A DNA stretch of 7,396 nt from Clostridia bacterium (GTDB lineage: Bacteria > Bacillota > Clostridia > Oscillospirales > Acutalibacteraceae): contig CAAGRQ010000076.1 of NCBI GenBank assembly GCA_900772705.1, forward strand, positions 1-7,396, given 5' to 3'. The position numbers were made by a program, and so were the translations under genes. Position 1 is the first letter of the stretch. Each line of letters opens with the position of its first letter. Below are positions 5,358-7,396 of the stretch, in pieces. The notes beneath the pieces are model-generated. The model had not been told where the DNA came from. It made no database searches and saw only the letters and a list, made by a program, of their open reading frames with translations.

Positions 5358-6056
5358 TTAACCGATAAATTCCTTACAGCATCTTCTGTAAGCAGCAACA
5401 GGGTCATCTGCCTGAGTGATAGGTCTGCCGACAACTATATAATCGGAGCCAATCTCCCTTGCTTTTTCGGGAGTGGTAACTCTAACCTGATCGCCGACCT
5501 CACCGTCTGCAAAACGAACACCCGGGGTAACGGTGATAAAATCCTTTGAGCACGCCTGTTTTACCATACCTGCCTCAAGCGGTGAGCAAACAACACCGTC
5601 AAGTCCCGCAACCTTAGCGTTTTGAGCATACTTAACAATAGTATCGTTAATGGAAGCGTTAATGAGAAGTTCTTTTTGCATACGCTCCTCACTTGTTGAA
5701 GTAAGCTGAGTAACGGCAATCAAAATCGGTCTTGAGCCGTCCTCTCTTGTGAGTCCCTCAAGAGCCGCTTTCATCATATCTATTGTACCTGCGGCATGAA
5801 GATTTGTCATATCTACATCGAGTTTTGAAAGCACAGCCATTGATTTTTTTACGGTATTTGGGATATCATGAAGTTTCAAATCAAGAAAAATCTTATGACC
5901 TCTGCGTTTAATTTCTCTTACAATCGACGGACCCTCTGCGTAAAAAAGTTCCATACCGATTTTAACAAAAGGTTTTTCCTCAGTAAATTTATCAAGGAAC
6001 TTAAATGTATCATCTGCACTCGCAAAATCGCAAGCAATAATTACGTCCTTTCCCAT
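5358..6056 (-). CDS. pyrF: Orotidine 5'-phosphate decarboxylase
   Basis: Decarboxylates OMP to UMP, the last step of the de novo pathway. The 232-residue TIM barrel has the short bacterial (E. coli/B. subtilis) architecture. Diagnostic residues are Asp10 in ACDFA, Lys32 in VKIGMELFY, the catalytic tetrad motif LDLKLHDIPNTV with Asp59, Lys61 and Asp64, then TPGVR (177-181) and the phosphate-binding VVGRPIT (198-204). The ATG shares one base with the pyrD stop (TAATG), and an AGGAG at 6071-6067 lies about 10 bases upstream inside pyrD, so translation is probably coupled. Confidence 0.97.
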   Translation of the reverse strand: MGKDVIIACDFASADDTFKFLDKFTEEKPFVKIGMELFYAEGPSIVREIKRRGHKIFLDLKLHDIPNTVKKSMAVLSKLDVDMTNLHAAGTIDMMKAALEGLTREDGSRPILIAVTQLTSTSEERMQKELLINASINDTIVKYAQNAKVAGLDGVVCSPLEAGMVKQACSKDFITVTPGVRFADGEVGDQVRVTTPEKAREIGSDYIVVGRPITQADDPVAAYRRCCKEFIG

Positions 6057-6967
6057 TAATCAACCACTCCTATAATATCACTTATTTTTTCAATACCGAG
6101 TTTTTCGCATTCAGCGGGAAGTTGCTCGATAATGTCTTTACATACATACGGATTGACAAGGTTAGCCGCACCAACCTGAACAGCGGTTGCACCTGCCATC
6201 ATCATCTCTATTACATCCTTTGCCGTACTAACGCCGCCGCAACCCATAACAGGTATATTACAAGCCTTAGAAACCTGATACACCATTCTGACAGCAACGG
6301 GGAAAATCGCATCACCGCTGAAACCGCCCATTTTATTTGCTATAACAGGCTGTCTGCGTTTAATATCAACACGCATACCGAGCAATGTATTCACAAGGCA
6401 AATACCGTCTGCTCCTGCCTCTTCACAAGCCTTTGCGATAGATACAATATCGGTTACATTAGGCGAAAGTTTAATAAACACAGGCTTAGTTGTGACAGCC
6501 TTAACCGCTCTCGTTACCTCTGCCGCCGCTTCGGGAGATGTTCCGAACGACATTCCGCCGCCGTGAACATTAGGGCAGGAAACATTAACCTCTAAAATAC
6601 CGACCTGCTCCTCTTTGTCGAGAAGTTCGCAGGTATAAGCATAATCTTCCACGCTAAAGCCGGAAACATTTGCTATAACTTTTTTATGAAAATACTTTTC
6701 CATCTCGGGCAGTTCGTGTTCAATTACATGATGAACGCCAGGATTTTGAAGTCCTACGGCATTAATCATACCGTTCTTGCATTCTGCAATTCTCGGAGTC
6801 GGATTGCCGAAGCGTGCATCCTTTGTAGTTCCCTTGAATGAAAACGAGCCGAGAATGTTTATATCGTAAAAATCCTTAAATTCATTTCCGAATCCAAAGG
6901 TTCCTGATGCAGGGACTATAGGATTATCCATCTGCATTCCTGCAAGATTTACAGACAAATCTACCAT
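6056..6967 (-). CDS. pyrD: Dihydroorotate dehydrogenase class 1B, catalytic subunit
   Basis: FMN enzyme oxidising dihydroorotate to orotate; as the B form it passes electrons through PyrK to NAD+. The 303-residue barrel has SGTFGFG (21-27), SFKGTT with Lys45, the orotate-binding NGMINAVGLQNPG (65-77), NVSCPN (128-133) with the class 1 catalytic Cys131, KLSPNVTD (166-173), NTLLGM (193-198), GGFSG (214-218) and GCGGVS (242-247). Catalytic Cys instead of Ser, and a pyrK gene directly upstream, separate it from the membrane-bound class 2 enzyme. The ATG lies 7 bases inside the end of pyrK with a very strong AAAGGAGGAG just upstream (about 6982-6973), so the start is secure. Confidence 0.97.
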   Translation of the reverse strand: MVDLSVNLAGMQMDNPIVPASGTFGFGNEFKDFYDINILGSFSFKGTTKDARFGNPTPRIAECKNGMINAVGLQNPGVHHVIEHELPEMEKYFHKKVIANVSGFSVEDYAYTCELLDKEEQVGILEVNVSCPNVHGGGMSFGTSPEAAAEVTRAVKAVTTKPVFIKLSPNVTDIVSIAKACEEAGADGICLVNTLLGMRVDIKRRQPVIANKMGGFSGDAIFPVAVRMVYQVSKACNIPVMGCGGVSTAKDVIEMMMAGATAVQVGAANLVNPYVCKDIIEQLPAECEKLGIEKISDIIGVVD

Positions 6968-7396
6968 ATAATCTCCTCCTTTACAAGAACGGGACCGTCC
7001 TTACAGATTCGTTTATTGCCGTACTTTGTTTTACAGGAGCAACCCATGCAGGCACCGAATCCGCAACCCATTCTCTCCTCAAAACTGAACTGTCCCGAAG
7101 TACTTGTGGCATTGTAAACCGCCTTAAACATAGGAAGAGGTCCGCAGGTGTAAAAATAATCGTAATCCAAATCGGTCATAGCATCGGTAACAAAACCCTT
7201 TATTCCGTAACTTCCGTCAGCGGTTGTTACCAAAGTGTTACAGCCGAGAGCCTTAAACTCATCCTCATAGAAAACCTCGTTCTTAGTATTAAATCCAAGA
7301 ACAACAGTCGGCTTTTGACCGTCTGCTATGAGAGCCTTTGCAAGATTATACATAGGCGGAACACCGACGCCGCCGCCTTAAGGCGTACTTTCTCAG
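6961..7396 (-). CDS. pyrK: Dihydroorotate dehydrogenase B electron-transfer subunit PyrK, C-terminal part, apparent frameshift near the window edge
   Basis: Iron-sulfur flavoprotein partner of PyrD (FAD, 2Fe-2S) that carries electrons to NAD+. An intact stretch of 130 codons runs from ATG 7353 to TAG at 6961, but that ATG is internal: the same frame reads GGGVGVPP just upstream (7377-7354), the conserved motif at the start of the NAD-binding domain, and is then stopped by TAA at 7380-7378. Upstream DNA in another frame reads LRKYAL, as expected before the Gly motif, so a frameshift lies near 7378-7381. Further motifs, numbered from 7353, are YTCGPLPM (68-75) and the cluster cysteines Cys97, Cys102, Cys105 and Cys117. 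The N-terminal FAD domain lies beyond the window. Family is clear; whether the break is a true mutation or a sequence error near an edge cannot be told. It overlaps pyrD by 7 bases. Confidence 0.88.
7369..7382 (-). other. Apparent frameshift within pyrK
   Basis: The minus strand reads TAC GCC TTA, then a lone A, then GGC GGC GGC. Family proteins usually have one hydrophobic residue (Val or Ile) between the Leu and the three Gly, so two bases seem to be missing here. Confidence 0.65.

Noticed and set aside
3743..6595. Plus-strand open frames opposite the pyr genes
   Set aside because: Shadows of pyrB, pyrE, pyrF and pyrD; no family resemblance or start signals.
1..7396. Mobile element, phage, CRISPR array or defence system
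   Set aside because: No transposase, integrase, phage or Cas-like frame, no regularly spaced repeats, and no attachment-site duplication of the tRNA ends was seen.

Overview
The window looks like a chromosomal segment of a low-to-moderate GC Gram-positive anaerobe. Clostridia is most likely, perhaps near the Oscillospiraceae/Lachnospiraceae, but the genus cannot be read from the sequence. The reasons are strong AGGAGG-type ribosome binding sites, tightly packed or overlapping genes, a PyrD class 1B paired with a PyrK iron-sulfur subunit, a PyrB/PyrI aspartate transcarbamoylase, and tRNA genes with encoded CCA ends. Two operons converge on a short gap holding two tRNA genes. No phage, transposon, CRISPR or defence gene is present.

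Plus strand, left edge to 2939: three tightly coupled genes for nucleoside salvage. They are a purine nucleoside phosphorylase-family enzyme (5' end cut by the window edge), an MtnA-type methylthioribose-1-phosphate isomerase, and an MTA/SAH deaminase-type amidohydrolase. A strong stem-loop terminator follows at 2951-2983. Read together they form a deamination-first route: MTA (or 5'-deoxyadenosine) to the inosine analogue, then phosphorolysis to the 5-modified ribose-1-phosphate, then isomerisation to the ribulose-1-phosphate. Specificity residues agree with this. The phosphorylase keeps the Glu/Asn pair for 6-oxopurines but has Ser where PNPs usually have the His that contacts the ribose 5'-OH. 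The deaminase appears to have Ser at both positions that in the Thermotoga enzyme are arginines gripping the SAH carboxylate. This is the most interesting content of the window.

Middle, minus strand, about 3058-3304: tRNA-Asp(GTC) then tRNA-Thr(GGT), with a perfect-consensus sigma-A promoter (TTGACA-17-TATAAT) and a 12-bp stem terminator. A perfect 10-bp inverted repeat brackets the -10 box, which is unusual for a tRNA promoter.

Right part, minus strand, right edge to 3330: a pyrimidine operon in the order pyrK-pyrD-pyrF-pyrE-pyrB-pyrI. It covers aspartate + carbamoyl phosphate to carbamoyl aspartate, and dihydroorotate to UMP; pyrC and carAB are not in view. Neighbouring genes overlap or lie within 26 bases. 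pyrI starts at GTG inside the end of pyrB, and no intrinsic terminator is visible between pyrI and the tRNA promoter. pyrK is cut by the window edge and seems frameshifted about 20 bases from it, by real mutation or sequence error.
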